Counted from the stretch's first letter, positions 8,103 through 16,783 are shown. The stretch is 64,000 nucleotides of DNA from Amnibacterium setariae (GCF_003581425.1 NZ_QXTG01000002.1:310001-374000); one strand, 5' to 3'. A program made the numbers and translations. The notes: generated by a model not told the origin, from the letters alone.

Positions 8103-9395
8103 ATGCCCTCCGTCGCGTTCATCGGCGCCGGCAGCGTCGTCTTCACCCGGCAGCTGCTCGCCGACCTCCTCCGCTTCCCCGAGCTCGCCGATCTCGAGAT
8201 CCGCCTGCACGACGTCGACGCGGAACGGCTCGCCGTCGCGGAGGGCACGGCGCGGCAGGTGAACGAGCGCCTCGGCGCCCGCGCGACGATCGTGCCGGCG
8301 CTCGACCGGTCCGCCGCCCTCGACGGCGTCGACTTCGTCGTGAACATGGTCCAGATCGGGGGCATCGCGGCGACGCGGCTCGACCTCGAGATCCCCGCGA
8401 GGCACGGGCTGCTGCAGACGATCGGCGACACGACGGGTGTCGGCGGCGTCTTCCGCGCCCTCCGGACCTTCCCGTTCCTGACCGGCCTGCTCGGCGACAT
8501 GGGCCGGCTCTGCCCGGACGCGCTGTTCCTGAACTACACGAACCCGATGGCGATGAACGTCTGGTGGGCGTCCGTCGTCGCGCCCGACATCCGGACGATC
8601 GGGCTCTGCCACAGCGTCTACTGGACCGTGCACGACCTCTGCGAGCTGATCGGCGTCCCGCTCGAGGGCACGCGGTTCCGCGCCGCGGGCGTGAACCACC
8701 AGGCGTGGCTGCTCGAGTGGAGCCGGGACGGCGAGAGCCTCTACCCGCGCCTGATCGACACCATCGCCGCGCAGCCCGAGCTCGAGCGGCGGGTCCGGGT
8801 CGAGATGTTCCGCCGGCTCGGGTACTACCCGACGGAGACGAGCGAGCACTCCAGCGAGTACCTCGACTGGTTCCTCCGCTCCCCCGAGCAGGTCGAGCGG
8901 TTCCGCATCGAGCCGCTGCAGTACATCGGGATCAGCGAGGAGAACGTCGCCGAGTTCGAGCACGCGCAGCGGGCGCTCGCCGCCGGCGAGCCGCTCGAGC
9001 TGGAGGAGGGCGCCGCCGAGTACGCGCCGCAGGTGATCCACTCGGTCGTCACCGGCACGGAGCGGGAGATCCACGGCAACCTCGTGAACCGCGGGCTGAT
9101 CGACAACCTGCCGCAGGGCGCGGTCGTGGAGGTGCCCGTCCGCGTCGACGGCGACGGGCTGCACCCCGTGCCGATGGGGGCGATCCCGACGCAGGGCGCG
9201 GCGCTGAACCGCGCCTACCTCTCCGTCGCCGAGCTGACGATCGAGGCGGCCCGCACCGGCTCGAAGGAGCGCGTGCGCCAGGCCGTGCTCGCCGACCCGA
9301 ACGCGAGCTCCAGCCTCACGCCGGAGCAGATCTGGGCGCTCTGCGACGAGCTGACGGCCGCGCACGGCGACCTGATCCAGCCCGACCTGCGGTAG
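8103..9395 (+). CDS. Alpha-galactosidase/alpha-glucosidase, GH4 family
   Basis: 430 residues, cytoplasmic. GH4 enzymes hydrolyse glycosides by an NAD- and Mn-dependent oxidation/elimination route. The N-terminal Rossmann motif is FIGAGSVVF (residues 6-14), and NYTNPMA (144-150) follows. The metal ligands are expected to be Cys169 in LCHSVYW and His199 in GVNHQAW. The CHSV sequence fits the MelA/AglA branch acting on unphosphorylated alpha-glycosides. The ATG is in frame and 105 bases from the divergent DeoR gene. Together with the GH36 enzyme at 4002 it gives the locus two unrelated alpha-galactosidase types. An importer operon follows after a terminator-like hairpin. Confidence 0.9.
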   Translation: MPSVAFIGAGSVVFTRQLLADLLRFPELADLEIRLHDVDAERLAVAEGTARQVNERLGARATIVPALDRSAALDGVDFVVNMVQIGGIAATRLDLEIPARHGLLQTIGDTTGVGGVFRALRTFPFLTGLLGDMGRLCPDALFLNYTNPMAMNVWWASVVAPDIRTIGLCHSVYWTVHDLCELIGVPLEGTRFRAAGVNHQAWLLEWSRDGESLYPRLIDTIAAQPELERRVRVEMFRRLGYYPTETSEHSSEYLDWFLRSPEQVERFRIEPLQYIGISEENVAEFEHAQRALAAGEPLELEEGAAEYAPQVIHSVVTGTEREIHGNLVNRGLIDNLPQGAVVEVPVRVDGDGLHPVPMGAIPTQGAALNRAYLSVAELTIEAARTGSKERVRQAVLADPNASSSLTPEQIWALCDELTAAHGDLIQPDLR

Positions 9396-9409
9396 CCCCG
9401 CGCGGTCCC

Positions 9410-9451
9410 GAGGCCCGCCCCGCTCGCGTCGCAGCGAGCCGGGCGGGCCTC
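9410..9451 (+). terminator. Hairpin after the GH4 gene
   Basis: Arms GAGGCCCGCC (9410-9419) and its complement (9442-9451) enclose an inner GCTCGC/GCGAGC stem. It starts 14 bases after the GH4 stop codon and precedes the promoter region of the next operon. Confidence 0.6.
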
Positions 9452-9495
9452 AGTGCGTCCGGCGTGTTTCGCGCCCGTGACGGAACAGCGCGGAG

Positions 9496-9514
9496 CGCGC
9501 AATCGGGTTGCGCG
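9496..9514. promoter_or_regulatory. DeoR-type operator before the second importer operon
   Basis: A perfect inverted repeat, CGCGCAA-TCGGG-TTGCGCG. Its left half reads GCGCAATC, the same half-site as in the DeoR/GH4 divergent region. It sits about 90 bases before the start codon at 9602, a good place for repression or activation by the neighbouring DeoR protein. Confidence 0.6.
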
Positions 9515-9601
9515 TTGTCCGCAGCGACCTCCCGGGGACTCCGTGCACTCGCGACCATGACGGGAGCGCAGAGCAGCGCCCGACCGAGCGAGGAGCCAGC
9601 C

Positions 9602-10936
9602 ATGCCCCGGATCCCCATCCACCGACGATCGACCGCCCGGGTCGCCGCCGCGGTCACGACCGTCGGCGCCCTCGTCGCCGCGCTCACCGGCTGCTCGGGC
9701 GGGGGCGGCTCCACGACCCTCGACACGAAGGCCGACGTCACCCTCACCTGGTGGACCGGTCAGGCGGACGAGGCGGAGAAGATCCTCGAGGGCCTCGCCG
9801 GCGAGTACGAGAAGCTCCACCCGAACGTGAAGATCGACGTCTCGTCCGGTGCGCCGTCCACGGAGGACCTGCTGCAGAAGCTCTCCGCGAGCTTCGCCGG
9901 CGGCAACTACCCCGACGTCTCCTACGCGTTCGGGTCCTGGGCCAGCCAGCTGGAGGCGTCGAACCGCACGCTCGACATCACGAAGCAGGTCGCCGACCCC
10001 GACGTCGACTGGAAGGGCTTCAGCGGCGCCGCGCGGCAGACGGCCCGGCCGACCGGGAAGAAGACGATCGGGTTCCCCGCCGTCGTCGACAACATCTCGC
10101 TGCTGTACAACACGAAGCTCTTCGACGCCGCGGGCATCCCGTACCCGACCGACCGGTGGACCTGGGACGACTTCCGGGCTGCGGCGAAGAAGCTGACGAA
10201 CGAGTCGACCGACACGTACGGGTACGCCTACTCGGTCTCCGGCAGCGAGGAGACGACCTGGCAGTTCTGGCCGCACCTCTGGCAGAACGGCGGCGAGGTC
10301 CTCTCCTCCGACGGCAAGAAGGCCGCGTTCGACTCCACCGCCGGGGTCGACGCCCTCACCCTCCTGCGCGACATGGCGATCGACGACAAGAGCGTCTACC
10401 TCGACCAGACCGACACGAAGTTCGGGCAGCTGTTCGCCGGCGGCCACATCGGCATGATCACGAGCGGCCCGTGGCAGCTCTACGACCTGAAGACCGCGAA
10501 GACCGACTACGGGGTGACGGTCCTGCCCGGCACGGACGGGAACCACGAGACGGTGTCCGGCCCCGACCTCTGGACCCTGTTCGACCACAAGGACGCGAAC
10601 CGCGCCCACTGGGCGTACGAGTTCACGAAGTGGCTCACCGACCCGGCGCAGGACGAGCGGTGGAACGTCGAGTACGGCAACCTGCCGCTCCGCGAGAGCG
10701 AGACCTCCTCCGCCGCCTTCCAGGCGCAGGTGAAGGCGCTGCCCGGCCTCGACGTCATGGCCGCCAACTCCGCGAACGCGAAGCACGCGCGCCCGACGGT
10801 GCCGGCGTACAACAAGCTGTCCGAGGCGATCGGCGACCAGATCTCCGCCGTGCTCCAGGGCCAGGGCACGCCCGAGTCGGGGCTGAAGGCGGCCGCGGCG
10901 AAGGCCGACGCGGCCCTGGAGGGCAACGGCCCGTGA
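9602..10936 (+). CDS. CUT1 sugar ABC transporter, solute-binding lipoprotein
   Basis: 444 residues. The signal peptide ends in a lipobox, LTGC, with cysteine at residue 31. The fold signature of family 1 binding proteins is clear: LTWWTGQADEAEKILEGLAGEYEK near the mature N-terminus, then PDVSYAFGSW, NISLLYNTKLFDAAG and TWDDFRAAAKKL. A GAGGAG ribosome site lies about 7 bases before the ATG, which fixes the start. The GTG of the first permease overlaps its stop. Placement after the GH4 glycosidase, under a matching DeoR-type operator, suggests uptake of an alpha-galactoside such as melibiose or raffinose. That assignment rests on context only. Confidence 0.92.
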   Translation: MPRIPIHRRSTARVAAAVTTVGALVAALTGCSGGGGSTTLDTKADVTLTWWTGQADEAEKILEGLAGEYEKLHPNVKIDVSSGAPSTEDLLQKLSASFAGGNYPDVSYAFGSWASQLEASNRTLDITKQVADPDVDWKGFSGAARQTARPTGKKTIGFPAVVDNISLLYNTKLFDAAGIPYPTDRWTWDDFRAAAKKLTNESTDTYGYAYSVSGSEETTWQFWPHLWQNGGEVLSSDGKKAAFDSTAGVDALTLLRDMAIDDKSVYLDQTDTKFGQLFAGGHIGMITSGPWQLYDLKTAKTDYGVTVLPGTDGNHETVSGPDLWTLFDHKDANRAHWAYEFTKWLTDPAQDERWNVEYGNLPLRESETSSAAFQAQVKALPGLDVMAANSANAKHARPTVPAYNKLSEAIGDQISAVLQGQGTPESGLKAAAAKADAALEGNGP

Positions 10937-11871
10937 GCGCCGCGCACCTCTCCCCCGCGTCCGGGGTCGGCGTGGACCGGCAGCGGTCCCGCCGGCGTCG
11001 GAGCCTCCGGCTGACGCTCGAGGGCTGGGCGTTCGTCGGGCCGGCGACCGTCCTCGTGCTCGGGCTGTCGATCTTCCCCGCGATCTGGTCGTTCTTCCTC
11101 TCCCTGCAGCGGTGGGACGGCTTCAGCGAGCCGCAGAACATCGGCGTCGGCAACTACGCCTACGCGCTGAAGGACGCCGACCTCGCCGCAGCGGTGACGC
11201 ACACCGTGCTGTACACGGCCCTGTTCGTGCCGGCGTCGATCCTGCTCGGGCTGCTGCTCGCGGTCGCCCTCAACCGGCGGATCCGGTTCATCGGGCTGTA
11301 CCGGACGGCGATCTTCGTGCCGTTCGTCGCCTCCGCCGCCGCGACCGGCATCCTGACGACCTACCTGTTCAGCCCGCAGTTCGGGCTGCTGAACAACATC
11401 CTCCGGCGCATCGGGCTGCCGCAGCAGGGCTGGCTGGAGGACCCGCGGCAGGCGATGGTCGTGATCGCGATCATGTCCCTCTGGGGCTCCGCCGCGTTCA
11501 CGACGGTGATCTTCCTCGCCGCGCTGCAGGACATCCCCGGCGAGCTCGTGGAGGCGGCGCGCATCGACGGCGCCACGGCGCGGCAGGCGTTCTGGCACGT
11601 CACCGTGCCGCAGCTCGCGCCGGTGGCCGTGTTCGCGACGATCTGGCAGGTCATCCAGGCGCTGCAGCTGTTCGACCTCGTCTACACGACGACCCGCGGC
11701 GGCCCGTTGAACGCGACGCAGACGGTCGTCTACTACCTCTGGAACGCGGCGTTCCGGCAGACCGAGTTCGGCTACGGCTCCGCGGTCGCCTGGACCCTCT
11801 TCCTCGTCACGATGCTCATCACCGTCGGCGTGGTGCTGTACTCCCGCCGAGCCCGGATCGAGGCCTTCTGA
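10933..11871 (+). CDS. CUT1 sugar ABC transporter permease (MalF-like)
   Basis: 312 residues from the GTG that overlaps the previous stop (GTGA). About six membrane helices, starting with EGWAFVGPATVLVLGLSIFP. The EAA loop is LVEAARIDGATARQAFWHVTVPQL near residues 200-223. Family and length match MalF/LacF-type inner-membrane components. The stop codon overlaps the ATG of the second permease (TGATG), so the three importer genes are coupled. No ATPase gene is present, as in the first importer. Confidence 0.93.
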   Translation: MSAAHLSPASGVGVDRQRSRRRRSLRLTLEGWAFVGPATVLVLGLSIFPAIWSFFLSLQRWDGFSEPQNIGVGNYAYALKDADLAAAVTHTVLYTALFVPASILLGLLLAVALNRRIRFIGLYRTAIFVPFVASAAATGILTTYLFSPQFGLLNNILRRIGLPQQGWLEDPRQAMVVIAIMSLWGSAAFTTVIFLAALQDIPGELVEAARIDGATARQAFWHVTVPQLAPVAVFATIWQVIQALQLFDLVYTTTRGGPLNATQTVVYYLWNAAFRQTEFGYGSAVAWTLFLVTMLITVGVVLYSRRARIEAF

Positions 11872-12749
11872 TGTCGTCCAGCGCCCTCCCCTCGGCCTCC
11901 GCGGCCACCGCCGGCCGGTCGCGGCCGCGCCGCCGCGGGCTGCCGTTCAGCCCGTGGCACCTGCTGCTCGCGCCGGTCGCGGTGCTGTTCGCGATCCCGT
12001 TCGTGCAGATGTTCCTCGCCGCGCTCACGCCGGCCGAGGACCTGAACCGCATCCCGACGCCGTTCATCCCGACCCGGCTCACGCTCGACGGGTTCGGGCA
12101 GCTGTTCGGCACCTCGCCGGTGCTGCTCTGGCTCGGGAACACGGTGCTCGTCTCGGTGACTGCGATCGTCAGCCACCTGGTGCTCTGCTCGCTCGCCGGC
12201 TACGGCTTCGCCCGGCTGCGGTTCCGCGGCCGGACCCTCGGGTTCTTCGGCATCGTCGCCACGATCATGATCCCGATCCAGGTCCTGATGATCCCGACCT
12301 ACGTGCTGTTCTCCCAGATCGGCCTGATCGACAGCCTCGGTGCCGCGATCGTGCCGTGGCTGGCCAGCGCGTTCGGCATCTTCCTGATGCGGCAGTTCTT
12401 CCTGTCGCTGCCGCCCGAGCTGGAGGAGGCGGGCCTGATCGACGGCGCGACCCGGCGGCAGGTGTTCTTCCGCATCGTGCTGCCGCTCGCGAAGCCGGCG
12501 CTGACGACGCTCGCGATCTTCACCCTGCTGGGCTCGTGGAACGACCTGGTGTGGCCGCTGATCGCGATCAACGACGACCAGGCGTTCACGCTGCAGCTCG
12601 GCATCACGAGCTTCCAGGGCACCCGCCGCACGCAGTGGGCGCTGCTGATGGCCGCGAACGTCGTCGCGACCCTGCCGCTGATCCTGTTCTTCCTCGGTGC
12701 GCAGAAGCAGTTCGTGCAGACGATGACGTTTTCCGGCCTCAAGGGCTGA
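11871..12749 (+). CDS. CUT1 sugar ABC transporter permease (MalG-like)
   Basis: 292 residues. After a Ser/Ala/Arg-rich N-terminus come six helices and the EAA loop LEEAGLIDGATRRQVFFRIVLPL. It ends with the usual FSGLKG tail. It is the last gene of the second importer operon. A hypothetical gene begins only 17 bases after its stop and may be read through, but it does not look like transporter machinery. Confidence 0.93.
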   Translation: MSSSALPSASAATAGRSRPRRRGLPFSPWHLLLAPVAVLFAIPFVQMFLAALTPAEDLNRIPTPFIPTRLTLDGFGQLFGTSPVLLWLGNTVLVSVTAIVSHLVLCSLAGYGFARLRFRGRTLGFFGIVATIMIPIQVLMIPTYVLFSQIGLIDSLGAAIVPWLASAFGIFLMRQFFLSLPPELEEAGLIDGATRRQVFFRIVLPLAKPALTTLAIFTLLGSWNDLVWPLIAINDDQAFTLQLGITSFQGTRRTQWALLMAANVVATLPLILFFLGAQKQFVQTMTFSGLKG

Positions 12750-12766
12750 TCGCCTACCGTCGTGCC

Positions 12767-13306
12767 GTGGCTGAGGACGACCTGATCGCGTGGGAGCGGC
12801 TCCGGCGGGACGCGGCGCGGCGGGGTGCGTTCGGCGCCCTGCGCACGGATGTCGAACGGCGGAGCGCCGATCGGGAGCGCGCCGTGCGGCTCGCGGCGGA
12901 CAACCTCCTCGACAGGGCGCTGCGCCGCCTCCGCGACGGTGACGAGCCGGCCGCCCGCACGGCGGTCGAGCGCGCGCTGCGGCTCGGCGAGGGCGACGAG
13001 GGCCCGCTCGCCGTGCACCTCTTCGTCTGGGACGCGCTGCGCGAGACCGCGCTCGGCGACGCCCGCGACGGCTGGCTCGACCGGGTGGAGGCGGTCCGGC
13101 TGGAGGGCGCCGCGCGGCGGGAGTGGTTCGCGGCGCTCCGCGCGCTGGAGGGCGAGGGCGAGCTGGACGCCGCGGACGCGCGCCGCGTCCGCGGTCTCGC
13201 CGGCGGCACGGCCGGCTCCCACGAGCCGTTCGTAGGCGTCGACGCCGCCGCCCGCGTCGACGCGACCACGGCCCTGCTCCGGGCGCTGCTGCGCGTCGTC
13301 GGCTGA
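12767..13306 (+). CDS. Hypothetical protein, Arg/Ala-rich, helical
   Basis: 179 residues from a GTG 17 bases after the permease stop. I do not recognise a family. The sequence is almost entirely charged amphipathic helix (WERLRRDAARRGAFGALR, AVRLAADNLLDRALRRLRDG, ARTAVERALRLGEGDEGPLA) with no membrane segment or signal. The repeated helices hint at a TPR-like or helical-bundle scaffold, but no consensus can be matched with confidence. Its stop is followed by a 10-bp GC hairpin at 13309-13332, so it ends a transcription unit. Confidence 0.65.
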   Translation: MAEDDLIAWERLRRDAARRGAFGALRTDVERRSADRERAVRLAADNLLDRALRRLRDGDEPAARTAVERALRLGEGDEGPLAVHLFVWDALRETALGDARDGWLDRVEAVRLEGAARREWFAALRALEGEGELDAADARRVRGLAGGTAGSHEPFVGVDAAARVDATTALLRALLRVVG

Positions 13307-13308
13307 GC

Positions 13309-13332
13309 CGCCCGCGGCCCGCGCCGCGGGCG
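13309..13332 (+). terminator. GC hairpin after hypothetical gene
   Basis: Perfect 10-base arms (13309-13318 and 13323-13332) with a 4-base loop begin 3 bases after the stop codon at 13306. The next gene starts at 13348. Confidence 0.55.
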
Positions 13333-13347
13333 TGGTTCGATCGGCGC

Positions 13348-14160
13348 ATGACCCGGATCGCGGCCGTGCAGCTCTCCCCCGTCGTCGGCGACCTCGCCGG
13401 GAACACCGCCCGCGCGGAGGCCGTGCTGCGGGAGGTGCTCGCCGCGGGCGCCGAGATCGTGGTGCTGCCCGAGCTGACGACCTCCGGCTACGTCTTCACC
13501 GACGAGGCGGAGGCGCGCGGGCTCGCGATCGACGCCGAGGACCCGCTGCTCGCGCGCTGGTCGTCGCTGCTCGGTGACGCCGTGCTGGTGGTCGGGTTCG
13601 CGGAGCTCGGCCGCGGCGGGCGCCTCTACAACAGCGCCGCGGTGCTCGACCGGTCCGGCACCCGCGCGGTCTACCGCAAGGTGCACCTCTGGGACCTCGA
13701 GAAGCGCGTCTTCACGCCCGGCTCCGACCTGCCGGCGGTCGTCGAGACGCCGTACGGGCGCCTCGGCGTGATGGTCTGCTTCGACCTCGAGTTCCCGGAG
13801 TGGACCCGCATCGCGGCGCTCCGGGGCGCCGACCTGCTCGCCGTGCCGGCGAACTGGCCGGTGCAGCCGCGGCCCGACGGCGGCGACGTGCCGGAGGTGC
13901 AGATCGCCGCGGCCACGGCGCGGCTGAACCACATGGCCGTGCTCGTCGCGGACCGGCAGGGGCCGGAGCGCGGCGTGACCTGGGCGGGCGGCACGCACGT
14001 CGTGGGCGCCGACGGCGGCATCGTCGACCGGGTCGGGCCCGGGGACGGCGTCGCCTGGGCGGACCTCGACCTGCCCGCTTCCCGCGACAAGCGGCAGGGC
14101 GAGCTCGTCGACCTCCTCGGCGACCGCCGCCCCGACCTCTACGGCCCCCTCCTCGCCTGA
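13348..14160 (+). CDS. Carbon-nitrogen hydrolase (nitrilase superfamily amidase)
   Basis: 270 residues, cytoplasmic, the usual size of a single-domain nitrilase-like amidase. The Glu-Lys-Cys triad is visible: Glu42 in VVLPELTTSGY, Lys110 in VYRKVHLWD and Cys143 in GVMVCFDLEFPE. Such enzymes hydrolyse the amide of small carboxamides or omega-amides. The substrate cannot be read from the sequence. The stop codon is part of the left arm of a 26-bp perfect hairpin (14159-14219). Confidence 0.88.
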   Translation: MTRIAAVQLSPVVGDLAGNTARAEAVLREVLAAGAEIVVLPELTTSGYVFTDEAEARGLAIDAEDPLLARWSSLLGDAVLVVGFAELGRGGRLYNSAAVLDRSGTRAVYRKVHLWDLEKRVFTPGSDLPAVVETPYGRLGVMVCFDLEFPEWTRIAALRGADLLAVPANWPVQPRPDGGDVPEVQIAAATARLNHMAVLVADRQGPERGVTWAGGTHVVGADGGIVDRVGPGDGVAWADLDLPASRDKRQGELVDLLGDRRPDLYGPLLA

Positions 14161-14219
14161 AGTGCTCACGCTTCTGGACGCCGAAGCGCCGACTCGGCGT
14201 CCAGAAGCGTGAGCACTTC
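14159..14219. repeat. Perfect 26-bp hairpin, copy 1 of a dispersed element
   Basis: Arms at 14159-14184 and 14194-14219 with a 9-base loop. The core GCTCACGCTTCTGGACGCCG also occurs in the hairpin at 62066-62126. The outer four base pairs differ between the copies (GAAG here, ACTT there) yet stay fully paired. It begins inside the stop codon of the amidase gene and precedes an exporter promoter, so it may act as a terminator. Confidence 0.8.
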
Positions 14220-14232
14220 GGCGCGGGAATAG

Positions 14233-14274
14233 TTGATCGCCGTCAAACGTCTTCTACTGTTGTCTTCGGTCAAC
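14233..14274 (+). promoter_or_regulatory. Putative promoter and operator of the exporter/MarR operon
   Basis: TTGATC (14233-14238), 16 bases, then TACTGT (14255-14260) resembles a sigma-70 promoter. Overlapping short inverted repeats, TTGA-N6-TCAA (14233-14246) and GTTG-N8-CAAC (14259-14274), are candidate MarR contacts. Confidence 0.4.
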
Positions 14275-14290
14275 GAGTGGAGGGGTGCGG

Positions 14291-15973
14291 ATGAGCACGG
14301 CGAGAACGGCGGCGACACCGGCGGAGCGGCAGCAGCACCGGGAGGTGCTGGAGGCGCTGTCCGGGCTGCTCATGGGCATGTTCGTGGCGATCCTGGCGGG
14401 CACGGTCGTCTCGACCTCGCTGCCCCGGATCATCGCCGACCTGCACGGCACGCAGACCGCCTACACCTGGGTCGTCACCGCGACCCTGCTGGCCACGACC
14501 GTCAGCACGCCGATCTGGGGCAAGCTCGCCGACCTCGTGAACCGCAAGCTGCTCGTGCAGCTCGCGCTCGTCGTCTTCGTCGTCGGGTCGGCGCTGGCCG
14601 GCTTCTCGCAGGACACGAACACCCTCATCGCGTTCCGCGTCGTGCAGGGCCTCGGCGCCGGCGGCCTGACCGCGCTCGTCCAGGTCGTCATGGCGGACAT
14701 CGTCAGCCCGCGCGAGCGCGGCCGCTACATGGGCCTCATCGGCGCCGTCATGGCCGTCGGGACCGTCGGCGGCCCGCTGATCGGCGGGCTGATCACCGAC
14801 GGGTGGGGCTGGCGCTGGAACTTCTACGTCGCGCTCCCCTTCGCGATCGCCGCGCTGGTCCTCATCCAGCGCACCCTGCACCTGCCGAAGCGGGCGAAGC
14901 GGGCGGTGTCGATCGACTACCTCGGCGCGATCCTCATCGCGGCCGGCGTCAGCCTGCTGCTCATCTGGGTCTCGCTCGGCGGATCGCAGTTCGCGTGGGC
15001 CTCGGCCACCAGCTGGCTCATGGTCGCCGGCGCGGCCGTGCTGCTCGCCGCGGCGGTCGTCACCGAGCTGAAGGTGCGCGAGCCGATCATCCCGATGACG
15101 CTGTTCCGCAACCGCACCTTCGTCTTCGCGGTGCTCGCGAGCCTCGCCATCGGCGTGGTGCTGTTCGGCGTCTCCGTCTTCCTCAGCCAGTACCTGCAGC
15201 TCGCCGAGGGGCACACGCCGACCGAGGCGGGCCTGCTGACCCTGCCGATGGTCGTCGGCCTGTTCGGCGCGAGCACCGTCGTCGGCGGCGTCATCAGCCG
15301 CACGGGCGTCTGGAAGCGGTACGTCGTCGTCGGCGCGACGCTCCTCGTCGCCGGCGTCACGCTGCTCGGCACGATCCGCGTCGACACCCCCTACTGGACG
15401 CTCGCGATCTTCATGCTGGTGATCGGGCTCGGCCTCGGCATGACGATGCAGAACCTCGTGCTCGTCACGCAGAACTCCCTGCAGGCGACCCAGCTCGGCG
15501 CGGGCAGCGCCAGCATCGCGTTCTTCCGCAGCCTCGGCGGCACGCTCGGCGTCTCCGCGCTCGGCGCCTTCCTCGGCGCCCGGGTGCCGGACCTGATCCG
15601 GGACGGGCTGGCGACGCTGGACCCGGCGATCGCCGCGGCTGCCGGCAAGGCGCTCGGCGGCGGCGAGGTGCCCGTGGTCTCCGCGCTGCCCGCGCCGATC
15701 CGCGGCGTCGTCGAGAGCGCCTACGGCACCGGGATCGGCGACGTGTTCCTGCTCGCCGCTCCGCTCACGCTGGTCACGCTGCTGTTCGTCTGCCTGCTGC
15801 CGAACCGGCCGCTCAGCACGAAGACGGCGGTCGAGCAGCTCGCGGACACGGAGGGCCGTCCGGGGCTCGCCCCGGCCGCGGAGCGCGCGCTCGAGCTCGG
15901 CGCGAACGAGGTCGGCAGCACGTCGGAGGGCGTCGACGACCGCGATCGCACCGCCGTGCCGGACCGGCGATGA
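14291..15973 (+). CDS. DHA2-type major facilitator exporter (EmrB/QacA family)
   Basis: 560 residues with about 14 membrane helices, so a proton-driven multidrug-type exporter. Motif A-like sequence GKLADLVNRK follows helix 2, and the motif C region reads GAVMAVGTVGGPLIGG. A soluble tail of about 60 residues closes the protein. The ATG at 14291 was preferred over the GTG at 14285 because GGAGGG at 14279-14284 then sits 6 bases upstream. The stop overlaps the ATG of a MarR regulator. This is the common exporter-regulator pairing, with the drug or metabolite unknown. Confidence 0.92.
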   Translation: MSTARTAATPAERQQHREVLEALSGLLMGMFVAILAGTVVSTSLPRIIADLHGTQTAYTWVVTATLLATTVSTPIWGKLADLVNRKLLVQLALVVFVVGSALAGFSQDTNTLIAFRVVQGLGAGGLTALVQVVMADIVSPRERGRYMGLIGAVMAVGTVGGPLIGGLITDGWGWRWNFYVALPFAIAALVLIQRTLHLPKRAKRAVSIDYLGAILIAAGVSLLLIWVSLGGSQFAWASATSWLMVAGAAVLLAAAVVTELKVREPIIPMTLFRNRTFVFAVLASLAIGVVLFGVSVFLSQYLQLAEGHTPTEAGLLTLPMVVGLFGASTVVGGVISRTGVWKRYVVVGATLLVAGVTLLGTIRVDTPYWTLAIFMLVIGLGLGMTMQNLVLVTQNSLQATQLGAGSASIAFFRSLGGTLGVSALGAFLGARVPDLIRDGLATLDPAIAAAAGKALGGGEVPVVSALPAPIRGVVESAYGTGIGDVFLLAAPLTLVTLLFVCLLPNRPLSTKTAVEQLADTEGRPGLAPAAERALELGANEVGSTSEGVDDRDRTAVPDRR

Positions 15974-16437
15974 GCTCCTTCGCTACGGTGAGCGCCGTGG
16001 ACACCGACCAGGCGATCGACTCGATCAACGACTCCTTCGACCGGCTCGTGATCGGCGCACGGCGCACGATCCGCAGGTCGGCGGCCGCGCTGGCCGCCGA
16101 CCTGCAGCCCGCGGCGTGGCCCGTCTTCCGCGAGGTCGTGCGCGCGGAGCGGGTGCAGGTCGGCGCGATCGTCAGCGCGCTCGAGATGGACAAGGGCGCG
16201 GTCAGCCGGTACCTGAAGGACCTCCGCGAGCACGGCCTGGTCGAGTCCGCCCGCGACGAGCACGACGCCCGCATCGTGTGGATCACCGCGACCGCGGACG
16301 CGCGGGACCGCGTCGCGGCGCTCGCGGCCGAGCAGCGGGTGCGGATGCACCAGGCGCTCGCGGGCTGGTCGGAGGAGGACATCGAGCGGTTCGCCGAGCT
16401 CCTCGACCGCTTCTCCCGCCCCGCCGCGGTCGAGTGA
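15970..16437 (+). CDS. MarR family transcriptional regulator
   Basis: 155 residues. The winged helix is seen at about 65-115: VGAIVSALEMDKGAVSRYLKDLREHGLVESARDEHDARIVWITATADARDR. It is flanked by dimerisation helices. The start overlaps the exporter stop by ATGA, so the two are co-translated and the protein probably represses the pair until a ligand binds. GTG codons at 15988 or 15997 are possible alternative starts. Confidence 0.85.
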   Translation: MSSFATVSAVDTDQAIDSINDSFDRLVIGARRTIRRSAAALAADLQPAAWPVFREVVRAERVQVGAIVSALEMDKGAVSRYLKDLREHGLVESARDEHDARIVWITATADARDRVAALAAEQRVRMHQALAGWSEEDIERFAELLDRFSRPAAVE

Positions 16438-16466
16438 CGCGCAGGCGCGCGGCGCACACTCGCCCG

Positions 16467-16628
16467 ATGACGAGCGCTCCTGCAGCCGACGCGACCGGAC
16501 CGGACGACGAGCGGGGCGCTCCCCCGCCGCCGCCCGCTCCTCCCGCGGAGGAGGAGGCCGGTCGCGCCGACGTCGCCGGCGCCCCGGCGCTGCAGCGGCG
16601 CGACGACCACGAGGACGTCACGGCCTGA
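16467..16628 (+). CDS. Small low-complexity protein
   Basis: 53 residues: MTSAPAADATGPDD, then a Pro/Ala/Glu-rich stretch and a DDHEDVTA end. No domain, membrane segment or signal can be seen, and low-complexity frames arise easily in this base composition. It is kept because the frame sits in an otherwise empty gap 29 bases after the MarR gene. It could equally be non-coding. Confidence 0.35.
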   Translation: MTSAPAADATGPDDERGAPPPPPAPPAEEEAGRADVAGAPALQRRDDHEDVTA

Positions 16629-16654
16629 CGCGGCGCACCGGACGCGTCGAGCGT

Positions 16655-16692
16655 GGTCTCGAGGCTCGCTGTGCTCGCACCTCGACCAGCGG
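16655..16692 (-). repeat. Dispersed 38-bp palindromic repeat, copy 1
   Basis: Starts GGTCTCGAGGCTCGCT and ends ACCTCGACCAGCGG; the ends pair and the middle forms a second stem. It lies between convergent genes. Other copies are at 16719, 39352, 39397, 39468 and 60965. Confidence 0.8.
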
Positions 16693-16718
16693 GGCAGGCG
16701 ACGACTCGTGCGTCGGGT

Positions 16719-16756
16719 GGTCACGAGGCTCGCTGCGCTCGCCCTCGACCAGCAGG
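16719..16756 (-). repeat. Dispersed 38-bp palindromic repeat, copy 2 (diverged)
   Basis: The same element as at 16655 with several changes (GGTCACGAGG at the left end, CCTCGACCAGCAGG at the right), 26 bases after copy 1. Both copies lie in the 155-base gap before the kinase stop codon, where I see no other feature. Confidence 0.7.
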
Positions 16757-16783
16757 GCAGACGGGCGGGCGACGGCGGGCGGC

